From: JBFMFR01 sp040752025
GTDB taxonomy: Bacteria > Chloroflexota > Anaerolineae > Anaerolineales > UBA4823
Assembly: GCA_040752025.1 (NCBI GenBank)
Contig: JBFMFR010000005.1
Coordinates: forward strand, 186,001-250,000
Reading direction: 5' to 3'
DNA length: 64,000 nt
Shown here: one piece after another, positions 26,358 to 40,152 of the stretch
How the letters are laid out: every line of letters begins with the position of its first letter
Position numbering within the stretch: position 1 is the first letter of the stretch
Translations under genes and position numbers: made by a program
Notes under the pieces: model-generated
The model's database searches: none
Seen by the model: the letters and a program-made list of their open reading frames with translations, nothing else
Told to the model about the DNA's origin: nothing

Positions 26358-26392
26358 AAGTTCATGAGCGATCGCTTCGTGCCGCAAATTAC

Positions 26393-27121
26393 ATGAACAT
26401 CTCTGAATATCACCTCCCCTTGCACATCCGCCTGGCGCGCCTCACGCTACGCCCGTTTTTCCGGCTTTTATTTCACTTGCTCAGCCATATTTCGCTCCGC
26501 GGGCTCGAGAATATTCCTCCGGATGGCCCCTACCTGATCGCCATCAACCACGTTTCTTTATACGATCCACCCTTCTTGCTGGCTTTTTGGCCTACTTCAC
26601 CCGAGGCCGCTGGCGCCGTTGATATCTGGTCGCGCCCGGGTCAAAACATGCTGGTGCGCCTGTATGGCGGCATCCCCATCCACCGCGGCGAATACGATCG
26701 CAAAGTAATCGATCGCATGTTGGCTGCTCTCCAGTCAGGGCGCCCGCTGCTCATCGCCCCTGAAGGTGGCCGTTCTCACCTGCCAGGCCTGCGCCGTGGC
26801 CTGCCTGGAGTCGCCTATCTCGCCGATCTGGCGCAGGTGCCGGTTGTGCCCGTGGGCATCAGCGGAGCCACAGACGACTTCCTGGCAAAAGCCCTGCGCG
26901 GCAAACGCCCACACATTCAAATGCATATCGGAGAGCCGCTGCGTCTTCCTCCCATCCAGGGCAAAGGCGAAGCCCGCCGCAACGCCCGCCAGGAAAATGT
27001 AGATCTGATCATGCAGCACATCGCCGCCTTATTGCCTCCTGAATACCAGGGCGTGTACGTAAACCGCGCCCAAACCCAACAACGGGTAAACCAGACTGCG
27101 CCTGATGTCGAAACCGCTTGA
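26393..27121 (+). CDS. 1-acyl-glycerol-3-phosphate acyltransferase (PlsC family), copy 1
   Basis: A 242-residue PlsC-type protein. The catalytic HX4D motif is in NHVSLYDPPF (about residues 52-61), the substrate-binding FPEGxRS equivalent reads PEGGRS (about 123-128), and the VPVVPVGISG block follows. It has an N-terminal hydrophobic stretch. The family acylates lysophosphatidate or related lipids at the membrane. It overlaps the next gene by 17 bp and is the first of three related acyltransferases. Confidence 0.88.
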   Translation: MNISEYHLPLHIRLARLTLRPFFRLLFHLLSHISLRGLENIPPDGPYLIAINHVSLYDPPFLLAFWPTSPEAAGAVDIWSRPGQNMLVRLYGGIPIHRGEYDRKVIDRMLAALQSGRPLLIAPEGGRSHLPGLRRGLPGVAYLADLAQVPVVPVGISGATDDFLAKALRGKRPHIQMHIGEPLRLPPIQGKGEARRNARQENVDLIMQHIAALLPPEYQGVYVNRAQTQQRVNQTAPDVETA

Positions 27122-27857
27122 AACGCACCCGAAACCCCGCGCCAGTCGAGTGCGCCCCGAACTCACCCGGCTGCCGCCGCTCACCCCCGGACGGCGCCTG
27201 GTGCGCAGGTTGTTGCATGCCTTGACGCGCCTGTTGGTGTGGCTTTTCGTCGATGCTCGCTTGAGTGGCGGTGAAAACTATCCACTGCAAGGCCCGGTGC
27301 TGGTTGTTTCTAATCACCTGGGAGACGCCGACGCAATAGTAGGCGTGGCCTTTTCGCCGCGCTTACCCGAACTGCTCGCCAAAACCGAATTATACGATTT
27401 TCCCATCCTGGGCAAATTGATGCGGGCCTACGGAGTGATCTGGATACACCGCGGATTCCCTGATCGCAAAGCCTTGCGCGCCGCGTTGCAGGGCCTGGAC
27501 GAGCAGCGTATGGTGTGCCTGGCCCCTGAAGGGCGAGAAAGCCTCAATGGCGCCCTGGAGGAAGGCACGAACGGCGCCGCTTACCTGGCTTTCAAATCCA
27601 AGGCGCCGGTATTGCCTGTAACCTTCACCGGCACCGAAAACTGGCGCATATACGGCAACCTGAAGCGTTTGCGCCGCACCCAGGTTTCCATCACAGTCGG
27701 CCCGCCTTTTCATCTCCAACCCGCTGATGACTGGCGTGCCGCCATCCAGCAGGGCACCCGGCGCATCATGCTAACTCTGGCAGATCAGCTTCCTCTCGAA
27801 TATCGCGGGGTTTATGCCGAAAATTCACAAACCGCAAGCGGAGGTACAAACTCATGA
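27105..27857 (+). CDS. PlsC-family acyltransferase, copy 2
   Basis: A 250-residue protein with HX4D in SNHLGDADAI and the PEGRES block (equivalent of FPEGTRS), then PVLPVTFTGTENW. The first 45 residues are basic and Pro/Arg-rich before a hydrophobic helix. The sequence is clearly diverged from copies 1 and 3, so these are paralogs and not recent duplicates. It overlaps the first copy by 17 bp and the third by 4 bp (ATGA), so translational coupling is likely. The exact acyl acceptor is unknown. Confidence 0.88.
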   Translation: MSKPLETHPKPRASRVRPELTRLPPLTPGRRLVRRLLHALTRLLVWLFVDARLSGGENYPLQGPVLVVSNHLGDADAIVGVAFSPRLPELLAKTELYDFPILGKLMRAYGVIWIHRGFPDRKALRAALQGLDEQRMVCLAPEGRESLNGALEEGTNGAAYLAFKSKAPVLPVTFTGTENWRIYGNLKRLRRTQVSITVGPPFHLQPADDWRAAIQQGTRRIMLTLADQLPLEYRGVYAENSQTASGGTNS

Positions 27858-28615
27858 TCCTGGAAAATCTTGAAGAAGGACAATCCACCTCGCTGGCATA
27901 CAAACACTCCCTGTACGAGCGCCGGCGGCGCTTCTTGCGCTTCCTCATTAAGCACATCGGCTTCAACCTGCTGGCAAAACTGAACCGGGTCGAAGGATTG
28001 GAAAACATTCCTCTCCAGGGCCCTGTGATCCTGATGATCAATCACATCGCCTTCATCGACCCCATCGTGGTCCTGCATGTGGTGCCGCGTCACATTGTCC
28101 CCCTGGCTAAGGTCGAAGTGTATGATTATCCGGTAGTCGGCATTTTCCCGCGCCTGTGGGGTGTCATCCCCGTGCGGCGCGAGGAAGTCGACCGCCGGGC
28201 CATCCAACAGGTATTGCAAGTTCTGAAAGCGGGCGAAATCGTCCTGGTCGCGCCGGAGGGGACCCGCGGCCCGCAGCTCAAGCAGGGCAAAGAAGGCGTG
28301 GCTTATCTGGCCAGCCGCAGCGGGGCGCCAGTTATCCCGGTCGCCGTGGATGGCACCGAAGGTTTCCCTGCCTTGCGCTTCACATCTGCCTGGCGCCAGC
28401 CCGGTGCTGTCATCCGTTTCGGCAAACCCTTCCGCTATCGCCGCGAGTTCCGGCGCGCCGGGCGCAGCCAATTGCGCCAGATGACCGATGAGGCCATGTA
28501 CCTCCTGTCTGCCATGCTGCCGCCCCATCGCCGTGGTGTTTACAGTGATTTTTCTCAAGCTACCCAAGAGACAATCGAGTGGGTCGAATCCACGGATACG
28601 GATTTGTGCGAATAG
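27854..28615 (+). CDS. PlsC-family acyltransferase, copy 3
   Basis: A 253-residue protein with HX4D in NHIAFIDPIVV, PEGTRG as glycerol-phosphate-binding block and PVIPVAVDGTE. Of the three it is closest to canonical PlsC in the PEGTR motif. The start ATGA overlaps the stop of copy 2. The operon of three acyltransferases ends here; the next gene has its own -10 box. Confidence 0.88.
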   Translation: MILENLEEGQSTSLAYKHSLYERRRRFLRFLIKHIGFNLLAKLNRVEGLENIPLQGPVILMINHIAFIDPIVVLHVVPRHIVPLAKVEVYDYPVVGIFPRLWGVIPVRREEVDRRAIQQVLQVLKAGEIVLVAPEGTRGPQLKQGKEGVAYLASRSGAPVIPVAVDGTEGFPALRFTSAWRQPGAVIRFGKPFRYRREFRRAGRSQLRQMTDEAMYLLSAMLPPHRRGVYSDFSQATQETIEWVESTDTDLCE

Positions 28616-28669
28616 CACACAAAAGGGTAAGAATTGGCAATTTGGCAAAGCTCTTTGAGAGAATAATGC

Positions 28670-28675
28670 TATAAT
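28670..28675 (+). promoter_or_regulatory. -10 box of the histidine kinase gene
   Basis: TATAAT lies 56 bp before the ATG at 28732 and 11 bp before a possible TTG start at 28687. A TTGGCA element upstream (28642-28647) is 22 bp away, too far for a standard promoter. Confidence 0.5.
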
Positions 28676-28731
28676 CAATCAGGAGCTTGTTGCTGCATAC
28701 ATCTGGCATGTACCTTGCACCGAGAGCAGAT

Positions 28732-31700
28732 ATGACCCCGATCCCCACAATCATTTCTTCTTTATCGCTCGCTGAGTTTCCTCAAGACTTGGCTGGATGG
28801 TTCGGGTTGTTACTTCTGTTGGGCACCATCGTATTCTTGAACTTTCGCTGGCGCGGCTTGAACAATGTCGCTACCAGGCGCCAGCGCAACCTGCTCATCT
28901 TTTTGTTGATTTTTGCCCCCCTGGCGGGGTTGTTTGTTGGCATCGGGTTGCCGCCAGGCAGTTCATTGCTGCCTCCAGAAGTGACCAGCGGACCGGTCGA
29001 GCCGATCGCCATGCTCTTCTTAGCCCTGCCCTGGGTGCTGGCTGGCGGCATGTTCGGCCCTGCCTCAGCTACGCTTGCCGCGCTGCTCTCGGGTCTGCCG
29101 TTGGTGTTATTCCGTGCTTACAACCTCTACACACCGCTGGGATACGCCCTGCTCGCCGTCCTGTTCAGTGCAGCCATGCGTCAGCGCTATCGCACACCCA
29201 CCTACAAATGGCTGCGCCACCCCCTGGTGACTGCCCTGGGGTTAGTATTGCTCTACCCACCTCTTTACCTGACCTTTGCCATCTTGAACAGTCGCGGTGC
29301 CTTGGCCAGCCGGCTTGATTATGCCATCTCGAACTTGCCAGGATTCACCCTGGCGTTCGCTATCGAAATGCTCCTGGCTGCAATCTTCGCTGAAGTCCTG
29401 ACTCGCCTGGTCCCCGCTTCGTGGGGCAGCCGCGGCCGGCTGCTGCCATCGCCTGCCGAGAGCAGCCTGCGCACACGCTTCATCCTAAGCCTTGCACCCC
29501 TGGGGATTATCCTGGTGCTCACCCTGGTCATCGGCGATTGGGTAGCCGCCGGTCAGGCGGCCCGCAGCATGTTGGAAAAGCGCATGAAAAACGCTGCCGA
29601 AACCGCAGCGGCCAACGTACCGTATTTCCTGGAGGCTGGGCAGAGCCTGATCGTTCAACTCGCTGAGGATACCCGCCTGCTTTCTCAAGATCGCGGTGAA
29701 CTTTCCCAGGCGCTGGAGGAGGACATCAAGGCTGTCCCCTTCTTCAACCAGCTTACCGTCTTCGACACACAGGCCAGCCTCAGCGACCCCTTGGTCAGCT
29801 ACCCGACTGCCTACAACATCGGAAACCAGGCCCCCATCGAAGAACAATTCGGCATGATGCTGGCCCTGGAAGGGGTCACTTCCCAAATTTTCACCATTCA
29901 GCCGGTAGCCGGACAGACTACCGCTCAGATTTCCTTTGTTGCCGCCATCTTCGATGGCGACCAGCCCATCCAGCGCATCCTGATCGGGCGCACCGATCTC
30001 AGTTCTAACCCCTTCTCCGGTCCCATCATCCTCAGCCTGAACAGCCTGAAAGAGGATAACGGGCAAGGCATGCTGCTGGACGCGGACGGTCGCATCCTGG
30101 CCCATTCCATCACTGAGCAGGTGATGGGCACCTATTCCGGCCAAACACCTGGCGAAAATCCTTTCTTCGACGATACTGCTCCGGATGGCACACGCCAGTT
30201 AGTATACTACCTGCCGGTGGAAACCCGCCCCTGGACCGTTGTGATCACCGTGCCAGCCCAGCGCGCCCAACAACTCGCCATCGACATCGCCCTGCCCCTG
30301 CTCGGGATTGTAGTGATCCTTACCCTGGTAGCGATCTTCATCTCGCGTCTCAGCTTGCGCATGATCTCCGACTCGCTCCACACCCTGACCCTGGAAGCCG
30401 GGCGCTTATCTCAGGGCCAGTTGGACAAATCCCTCCCGCTGGAAGGCGAAGATGAAGTCGGGCAGTTGCGCCACGCCTTCGAACAAATGCGCCTCAGCCT
30501 GAAAGCGCGCCTCGATGAGCTCAACCGCCTGCTTCTGGTCAGCCAGGGTGTTGCCTCCAGCCTGGAGGTATCTGAGGCCGTCCAGCCCGTGCTCGAATCC
30601 GCCCTTTCGACTGGAGCGAGCATGGCGCGCGTGGTACTCACCCCCGCGGTGGTCCCCGAGTTAGATGGCGATACCACCACCCCGCTGCATTTCGGACTTG
30701 GCCCCGGGCGCGACCTCTATCACGAATTGGACGAACAGATCCTGGCTCTCACCCGCCAGCAGGATCGCCTGGTGCTGCCGAATCTGTCACGCCCGCGCCT
30801 GCTGCAAACCACGCCAGGAGTTACCAGGCCGGCCTCGATCATGGCTGTCGCCCTGCGGCACGAAAACCTGTATTATGGCACGCTCTGGCTGGCTTACACC
30901 CAGCCGCACACCTTCTCCGAAGAAGAAGTGCGCTTCCTCACCACCCTGGGTAGCCAGGCCGCCCTGGCGGCTGCCAACGCCCGTCTGTTCTTGAACGCCG
31001 AGATCGGGCGTCAGCGCCTGGCCTCCATCCTGGCCTCCAGCCCCGATCCCATCCTGGTCACCGACCAGCGCGACCGGCTGCTGCTTGCCAACCCGGCTGC
31101 CTGGCAGGTGCTCGGCCTGGGCATGCACACCGATGAGGGCCAGCCGATCGATCAGGTCATCTCCCAGGCCGAACTGGTCGACTTGCTGCGCTCCAGTTCA
31201 GCGGAACACCTCTCTAGCGAGGTCACGCTGCCCGATGGGCGCATCTACCTGGCTACCGCCACGCCCGTTCTGGCCGAAGGGCAGCGCATGGGCCGGGTAT
31301 GCGTCCTGCGCGACGTAACCCACTTCAAAGAACTGGATGCCCTCAAATCAGACTTTGTTTCCACCGTCAGTCACGACCTGCGTTCTCCATTGACCCTGAT
31401 GCGCGGTTACGCCACGATGCTGGAGATGGTTGGGCAGCTCAACGAACAGCAGACCAGCTACGTGCAGAAGATCATTTCCGGCGTCGAGAGCATGTCGCGC
31501 CTGGTGAACAACCTGTTGGACTTGGGCCGCATCGATGCCGGCGTCGGCCTGCAGTTGGAGATGATCCCGATCCACGATGTGATCGAGCGCGTCGTCGGCG
31601 CCCAGCAACTGCCTGCCGCCCAGAAACAGATCCAGCTTACTTCGGAAATTCCTAAACACACCATCCCGCTCATCGAAGCCGACCAGGCCCTCTTGCAGCA

Positions 31701-32040
31701 AGCCTTGCAAAACCTGGTCGAGAACGCCATCAAGTACACCCGGCCGGGAGGCAAAGTGCACGTGCGTGTCCAGGTGCAATCCTCCGGCATGGTCTTCGAG
31801 GTCATCGACAACGGCGTTGGCATCTCGCCAATGGATCAACCTCGCCTGTTCGAAAAATTCTATCGCGGCGCGCAGCAAAAGGGACAGGATCAGCGTGGCA
31901 CCGGCCTGGGCCTGGCAATCGTCAAATCGATCGCCGACCGGCACGGCGGGCGCGTCTGGGCCGATAGCCAGTTAGGCAAAGGCAGCGTTTTCCATTTCAC
32001 TATCCCGCTGCGCCAGCCGCGCGAAGACCGTGAAACGTGA
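28732..32040 (+). CDS. multi-domain sensor histidine kinase
   Basis: About 1102 residues. The N-terminus has around seven to eight membrane helices (residues 10-250). An extracytoplasmic Cache-like sensor (about 280-510), another helix and a HAMP linker (about 540-600) follow, then a GAF domain (about 605-765), a PAS domain (about 770-865), the HisKA dimerisation domain with phospho-acceptor His881 in SHDLRSP, and an HATPase_c domain with N-box ENAIKYT, G1 DNGVGIS, F-box FEKFYRG and G2 GTGLGLAI near 1056. No response regulator is adjacent, so the partner is elsewhere. Starts at TTG 28687/28690 or ATG 28708 are possible; ATG 28732 was chosen. Confidence 0.9.
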   Translation: MTPIPTIISSLSLAEFPQDLAGWFGLLLLLGTIVFLNFRWRGLNNVATRRQRNLLIFLLIFAPLAGLFVGIGLPPGSSLLPPEVTSGPVEPIAMLFLALPWVLAGGMFGPASATLAALLSGLPLVLFRAYNLYTPLGYALLAVLFSAAMRQRYRTPTYKWLRHPLVTALGLVLLYPPLYLTFAILNSRGALASRLDYAISNLPGFTLAFAIEMLLAAIFAEVLTRLVPASWGSRGRLLPSPAESSLRTRFILSLAPLGIILVLTLVIGDWVAAGQAARSMLEKRMKNAAETAAANVPYFLEAGQSLIVQLAEDTRLLSQDRGELSQALEEDIKAVPFFNQLTVFDTQASLSDPLVSYPTAYNIGNQAPIEEQFGMMLALEGVTSQIFTIQPVAGQTTAQISFVAAIFDGDQPIQRILIGRTDLSSNPFSGPIILSLNSLKEDNGQGMLLDADGRILAHSITEQVMGTYSGQTPGENPFFDDTAPDGTRQLVYYLPVETRPWTVVITVPAQRAQQLAIDIALPLLGIVVILTLVAIFISRLSLRMISDSLHTLTLEAGRLSQGQLDKSLPLEGEDEVGQLRHAFEQMRLSLKARLDELNRLLLVSQGVASSLEVSEAVQPVLESALSTGASMARVVLTPAVVPELDGDTTTPLHFGLGPGRDLYHELDEQILALTRQQDRLVLPNLSRPRLLQTTPGVTRPASIMAVALRHENLYYGTLWLAYTQPHTFSEEEVRFLTTLGSQAALAAANARLFLNAEIGRQRLASILASSPDPILVTDQRDRLLLANPAAWQVLGLGMHTDEGQPIDQVISQAELVDLLRSSSAEHLSSEVTLPDGRIYLATATPVLAEGQRMGRVCVLRDVTHFKELDALKSDFVSTVSHDLRSPLTLMRGYATMLEMVGQLNEQQTSYVQKIISGVESMSRLVNNLLDLGRIDAGVGLQLEMIPIHDVIERVVGAQQLPAAQKQIQLTSEIPKHTIPLIEADQALLQQALQNLVENAIKYTRPGGKVHVRVQVQSSGMVFEVIDNGVGISPMDQPRLFEKFYRGAQQKGQDQRGTGLGLAIVKSIADRHGGRVWADSQLGKGSVFHFTIPLRQPREDRET

Positions 32041-32060
32041 GTTTTTCCTTAACGTTTCAC
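32030..32060. repeat. inverted repeat at the histidine kinase stop
   Basis: GTGAAACGT (32030-32038) and ACGTTTCAC (32052-32060) are perfect 9-bp arms with a T-rich loop that includes the stop codon. It could be a weak terminator, or an operator just ahead of the rpoC promoter. Confidence 0.5.
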
Positions 32061-32068
32061 ACCAACCC

Positions 32069-32098
32069 TTGACCTGATTGGAAGTTATCCGGTATAAT
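32069..32098 (+). promoter_or_regulatory. promoter of rpoC
   Basis: TTGACC (32069-32074), an 18-bp spacer and a perfect TATAAT (32093-32098). The predicted leader is about 120 nt long and ends in a TAGGAGG ribosome site. It shows that rpoC is transcribed on its own here and not as part of an rpoBC unit. Confidence 0.8.
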
Positions 32099-32224
32099 TC
32101 CAGGTCGCGTATGTCCATAAGGTAGTTATGGTACACAATTCAATCCGGTAAGCGCTGGAGGTAATCTTCCTCGCGCTTGCCTTTGTTTGTTTTATGGCTG
32201 GCAAAATTTAGGAGGCATTCATAC

Positions 32225-36523
<4,299 letters not shown>

Positions 36524-36532
36524 AACAAGTTC

Positions 36533-36575
36533 GGGCGTGTTTGCCAGACTGATCCGGCGAACACGCCCTTTTCCT
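36533..36575 (+). terminator. rho-independent terminator after rpoC
   Basis: 13-bp stem (36533-36545 with 36556-36568) with a single G-U pair, a 10-base loop and a TTTT tract. It starts 9 bp after the rpoC stop. Confidence 0.92.
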
Positions 36576-36606
36576 TTATCCGGTTCTTTTTCAGGAGCTA
36601 ATCGAC

Positions 36607-37035
36607 ATGACCGTACGCAAAGCATCTGCATCCTGGGAAGGCACGCTGAAGGAAGGCCGCGGTCGCATGAAGCTGGGCAGCGGCGCTTTCCAGGGTGCTT
36701 TCTCGTTTGCCACTCGTTTCGAAGAGACCCCGGGCACCAACCCCGAGGAGTTGATCGGTGCAGCCCACGCCGGCTGCTTCTCCATGGCCTTGAGCGCCGG
36801 GCTGGGCAACGCCGGCTTCACCCCCAAGCACATCCAAACCAGCGTCCAGGTCCACCTCGGCAAAGTGGACGGCAAGTCGCGCATCACCTTGATCGAGCTG
36901 TTCACCGAGGCCGAAGTGCCCGGCATCACCCCGCAGGACTTCCAGAAGATCGCCCAAGACACCAAGACTGGCTGCCCGGTTTCGGCAGCTCTGGCCAGCG
37001 TCGAGATTACGCTGGAAGCGCGCCTGATCCAGTAA
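36607..37035 (+). CDS. OsmC/Ohr-family peroxiredoxin
   Basis: A 142-residue OsmC-type protein. The two redox cysteines lie in HAGCFSMAL (about residue 56) and KTGCPVS (about residue 121), the spacing typical of the family, and the N-terminal strand begins with WEG. Family members reduce organic hydroperoxides using a Cys pair; the physiological reductant is often lipoyl protein. It has an AGGAGC ribosome site and a terminator on each side, so it is probably a single-gene unit, although no strong promoter is visible in the 30 bp between the rpoC terminator and the start. Confidence 0.92.
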   Translation: MTVRKASASWEGTLKEGRGRMKLGSGAFQGAFSFATRFEETPGTNPEELIGAAHAGCFSMALSAGLGNAGFTPKHIQTSVQVHLGKVDGKSRITLIELFTEAEVPGITPQDFQKIAQDTKTGCPVSAALASVEITLEARLIQ

Positions 37036-37058
37036 GTGGTCACGGTTACCCGTCAAGA

Positions 37059-37084
37059 GGGCGCTTCGCAAGGAGCGCCCTTTT
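37059..37084 (+). terminator. rho-independent terminator after the OsmC gene
   Basis: GGGCGCT (37059-37065) pairs with AGCGCCC (37074-37080) and is followed by TTTT, 23 bp after the stop. Confidence 0.85.
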
Positions 37085-37128
37085 GCTAACCCAGGGAACC
37101 AAACAACACCCCTCAACGTCCTAAACCC

Positions 37129-38640
37129 ATGCAGTCGCCTGATTTATCCGACACACAGCCCGTGCGCGCCCATAAAGCACCCGCACCGCAGGAATCCGCT
37201 ACACCGCAGCCAACTCCGCCGGAATCTACTTCGCAAGAGCCCGTTGCCTCACAACCCCGGCCCCAGCAGCCCTCCACGGGCGGCCCCAAAACGCGTCCCC
37301 GGCCTCCGCTCCCGGCCAAACCGGCCCGCAAATCGACCCGGCGAGGGCGTCTCATCGCCCTGGCTCTCGCCTTCGCCGCCTTGCTCGGCGTGTTCGTCAT
37401 TGTCGGTGGGTTGGCCGGCTACCGTTCGGCCCTGCGCACGCGCGACGAACGCCAGTTGAGCCAGGCGGACCAGCTCCTGCAAGAGCAGTACCAGCTGGGC
37501 CTGCAAGACCTGCAAACCGGCCAGTACCAGGTTGCTCGCCAACGCTTCGAGTACATCCTGGCCCAGGACCCGAACTTCCCCGGCGCGACCGACGGCCTGG
37601 CTCAGGCTATGGCCATCCTGTACGCTACCGCTACCCCCACCCCCCTGCCGCCCACCGCCACTGCCAGCCCAACCCCCGATCTGCGCCCCGTGCAGGACCT
37701 GTTCACCAGCGCCATGCAGCATTTCGCCAACCAGGATTGGAACGCCACCATCGACACGCTGGTATCCCTGCGCCAGGCCGACCCTACTTACATGGCGCCC
37801 CGCGTGGACGGCATGCTCTTCATCTCCCTGCGCAGCCGCGGCATCGATAAAATCCTCAAGCAGAGCAACCTGGAGGGCGGCATCTACGACCTCTCCCTGG
37901 CCGAGCAGTTCGCCCCGATTGATGTCGAGGCCAACCAGGCGCGTGAACTCGCCCGTCTTTATATGTTCGGCCTGGCCTTCTGGGAGATCTACCCCGAAAG
38001 GGCCGTGTTCTTCTTCAGCCAGGTGGCCGCCGCTGCCCCTTATCTCTCAGATAGCTCCGGCTACACCGCCACCGAGCGCTATCACGACGCCCTCATCCAG
38101 TACGGCGACCAATTGGTCAAGCAAAGCCAGTGGTGTGAGGCGCAGACTCAGTACGAACTGGCCCTGGCCATCCGCGCCGACGCCGCCCTTCAAGAGACCC
38201 TCAAGGAAATCACCCTGCGCTGCATTGGCGCCACCCCCACATCGCCGGTCACCGCCACCGCCACGCCCACGCCTACCGTCACAGGCGCATCGCCCACCGC
38301 CCCGGTGTTCTCGCTCACACCCACCGCCACCTCCACCACCCAGGTCGGCGGCCCTACGGCCACGCCTACCGCCACCGCTACACAACCCATCGGCCCCACG
38401 GCCACGCCCACCGCCACCATCGAGGTGCCGGCGGATACCCCCACCCCCACCAACACGGCCCCCTACCCCGGCCCGGCCTCAGGCGGCGCTTACCAACCTC
38501 CCGCCCTGGAAGCGGAACAGGAAGTTCCGGCGGAACAGGAAGTACCGATTGCTTCGATTTTCATCAGCCTGGGAGTCCTGGCTGCCCTGGCACAGCGCTT
38601 CGGGCACGGCCTGCTCGCCTGGCTGATCCATTGGCTATGA
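37129..38640 (+). CDS. TPR-like, Thr/Pro-rich membrane protein
   Basis: A 503-residue protein. Residues 1-70 are hydrophilic and rich in Pro/Gln/Ser, a membrane helix spans about 74-97, and an alpha-helical repeat region resembling TPRs (about 110-360, including QTGQYQVARQRFEYILAQDP) follows. A long Thr/Pro-rich linker covers about 375-450, and a hydrophobic C-terminus about 470-503. A short internal repeat EQEVPAEQEVP (about 463-473) is coded by a duplicated palindrome-like sequence. The stop overlaps the LCP gene by ATGA, so a shared role at the cell envelope is likely. I do not recognise a specific family. Confidence 0.75.
   Translation: MQSPDLSDTQPVRAHKAPAPQESATPQPTPPESTSQEPVASQPRPQQPSTGGPKTRPRPPLPAKPARKSTRRGRLIALALAFAALLGVFVIVGGLAGYRSALRTRDERQLSQADQLLQEQYQLGLQDLQTGQYQVARQRFEYILAQDPNFPGATDGLAQAMAILYATATPTPLPPTATASPTPDLRPVQDLFTSAMQHFANQDWNATIDTLVSLRQADPTYMAPRVDGMLFISLRSRGIDKILKQSNLEGGIYDLSLAEQFAPIDVEANQARELARLYMFGLAFWEIYPERAVFFFSQVAAAAPYLSDSSGYTATERYHDALIQYGDQLVKQSQWCEAQTQYELALAIRADAALQETLKEITLRCIGATPTSPVTATATPTPTVTGASPTAPVFSLTPTATSTTQVGGPTATPTATATQPIGPTATPTATIEVPADTPTPTNTAPYPGPASGGAYQPPALEAEQEVPAEQEVPIASIFISLGVLAALAQRFGHGLLAWLIHWL
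38514..38530 (+). repeat. 17-bp short palindromic element, copy in the TPR-like gene
   Basis: GGAACAGGAAGTTCCGG, with GGAAC/GTTCC arms. It is partly repeated at 38532-38546, and the identical 17 bp recur inside the SRAP gene at 40369-40385. Confidence 0.6.
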
Positions 38641-40100
38641 ATAACCACGCAAAACCTACTCCACCCCCCAAGACGCCCGCGCCGCGCCCCAAACTCGAGC
38701 GCAAGGTTCTGCTGCGCATCTTGCTGGCTGTCATCCTGGCCAGTGTACTGTGCGCCTCGGGCTTCTCATCTTATGCCCTGGTGCGCTACGCCGCCCTGCG
38801 CCTGCCCGGCGCGGGCAGCCTGTTCGAGCCCTCCATCCGGGCTGGCACCACCACCCCCGGCCTGAACCCCCTGGGCACCCCCCTGGCGACCGGCGAGACC
38901 GGCGCCGCCGCACCGGTGGTTATCGCCCCCTCGCAGCATCCCTGGGATGGCGCCGGGCGCGTCACCGTCCTCCTGCTCGGCCTGGATTACCGCGACTGGG
39001 CCGCTGACGAAGGCCCCTCGCGCAGCGACACCATGCTCCTGCTGACCCTCGACCCGCTCACCAAGAGCGCTGGTATGCTTTCCATCCCGCGCGACCTGTG
39101 GGTCGCCATCCCGGGCTTCCAGCATGGCAAGATCAACACCGCTTACTACCTGGGCGATGCCTACAAGCTCCCCGGCGGCGGCCCGGCCCTGGCCGTGCAG
39201 ACCGTCGAGCAGCTCCTGGGCGTACCCATCAACTACTACGCCCAGATCGATTTCGGCGCCTTCGTGCGCTTTATCGACGAGATCGGCGGCGTCAAAATCG
39301 ATGTGCCCTACAAAGTCAAGATCGACCTGCCCGGCGCCGGCCTGGAAACCAAGAAGGTGCTCAAGCCCGGTGTGCAGGTCCTGCCCGGCGAATGGGCCCT
39401 GGCCTACGCCCGCAACCGCTACACTGAAGGCGGCGATTTCGACCGCGCCGCCCGCCAGCAGCAGGTTGTCATGGCCATCCGCGAGCGCCTGCTCAGCCCC
39501 GACGCCCTCCCTACCCTGATTTCCAAAGCGCCTACCCTCTACAACGAACTGGCCTCCGGCGTCAACACCAACCTGACCCTCGACGAAGTCATCCAGCTCG
39601 CCCTGCTGGCCCAAAACGTTCCCGATGAGAACATTCACCAGGCGATCATCGGCACAGACAGCGTGCTCTTCGGCAAGTCGCCCGATGGCCTGGATATCCT
39701 CATCCCCATCCCGGATAAGATCCACGTCATGCGCGACCAGGTCTTCACCGGAGCCAGCGGTTTGGGCCCCGAGACCCCCGGCGACGCCCTGGCCCGTCTG
39801 CAGGCCGAAAACGCCAAACTGGCCATCTTCAACGGCAGCCATACCCCCAACCTGCTCGAACGCAGCGTGGAATACCTGCGCAGCCTGGGCGCCAACATCC
39901 AGCAATCCGCTGAAGCCGGCCAATCTTACACCTCCACCACGATTATCGACCATACCGGTAACCCACATACTTTGAAATATCTGGTAGACTTAATGAAAAT
40001 CTCCCCCAGCAAGATTTACGTACGCTTTGACCCCAACAGCCCGGTGGATATCGAAGTGTTCCTGGGGGACGATTGGGCTAACCAAAACACCCTGCCCTGA
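38637..40100 (+). CDS. LytR-CpsA-Psr (LCP) family protein
   Basis: A 487-residue protein with an N-terminal membrane helix (about 25-48), a short linker and an LCP catalytic domain (about 105-330). The conserved residues are present: the Asp/Arg set in RSDTMLLLTLD, the IPRDLWV block and the ARNRYTEGGDFDRAARQQ segment that binds polyprenyl pyrophosphate. A LytR_C-type domain (about 390-480) ends the protein. LCP enzymes attach polymers from lipid carriers to peptidoglycan or other glycans outside the cell. The ATG at 38637 is chosen for its ATGA overlap; a TTG six bases earlier is possible. Confidence 0.93.
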   Translation: MNNHAKPTPPPKTPAPRPKLERKVLLRILLAVILASVLCASGFSSYALVRYAALRLPGAGSLFEPSIRAGTTTPGLNPLGTPLATGETGAAAPVVIAPSQHPWDGAGRVTVLLLGLDYRDWAADEGPSRSDTMLLLTLDPLTKSAGMLSIPRDLWVAIPGFQHGKINTAYYLGDAYKLPGGGPALAVQTVEQLLGVPINYYAQIDFGAFVRFIDEIGGVKIDVPYKVKIDLPGAGLETKKVLKPGVQVLPGEWALAYARNRYTEGGDFDRAARQQQVVMAIRERLLSPDALPTLISKAPTLYNELASGVNTNLTLDEVIQLALLAQNVPDENIHQAIIGTDSVLFGKSPDGLDILIPIPDKIHVMRDQVFTGASGLGPETPGDALARLQAENAKLAIFNGSHTPNLLERSVEYLRSLGANIQQSAEAGQSYTSTTIIDHTGNPHTLKYLVDLMKISPSKIYVRFDPNSPVDIEVFLGDDWANQNTLP

Positions 40101-40152
40101 AGCATGTTCACATACCGGGCTGGCGGGCAAGCAATACAAGGAAGGGGAACTC

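Noticed and set aside
38250..38460. Repetitive ACC/CCC-rich DNA that could be taken for a repeat array
   Set aside because: It codes in frame for a Thr/Pro linker of the TPR-like protein; the same holds for 49120-49230 in the pseudokinase-FGE gene. It is not a CRISPR array, as there are no regular repeats and spacers.
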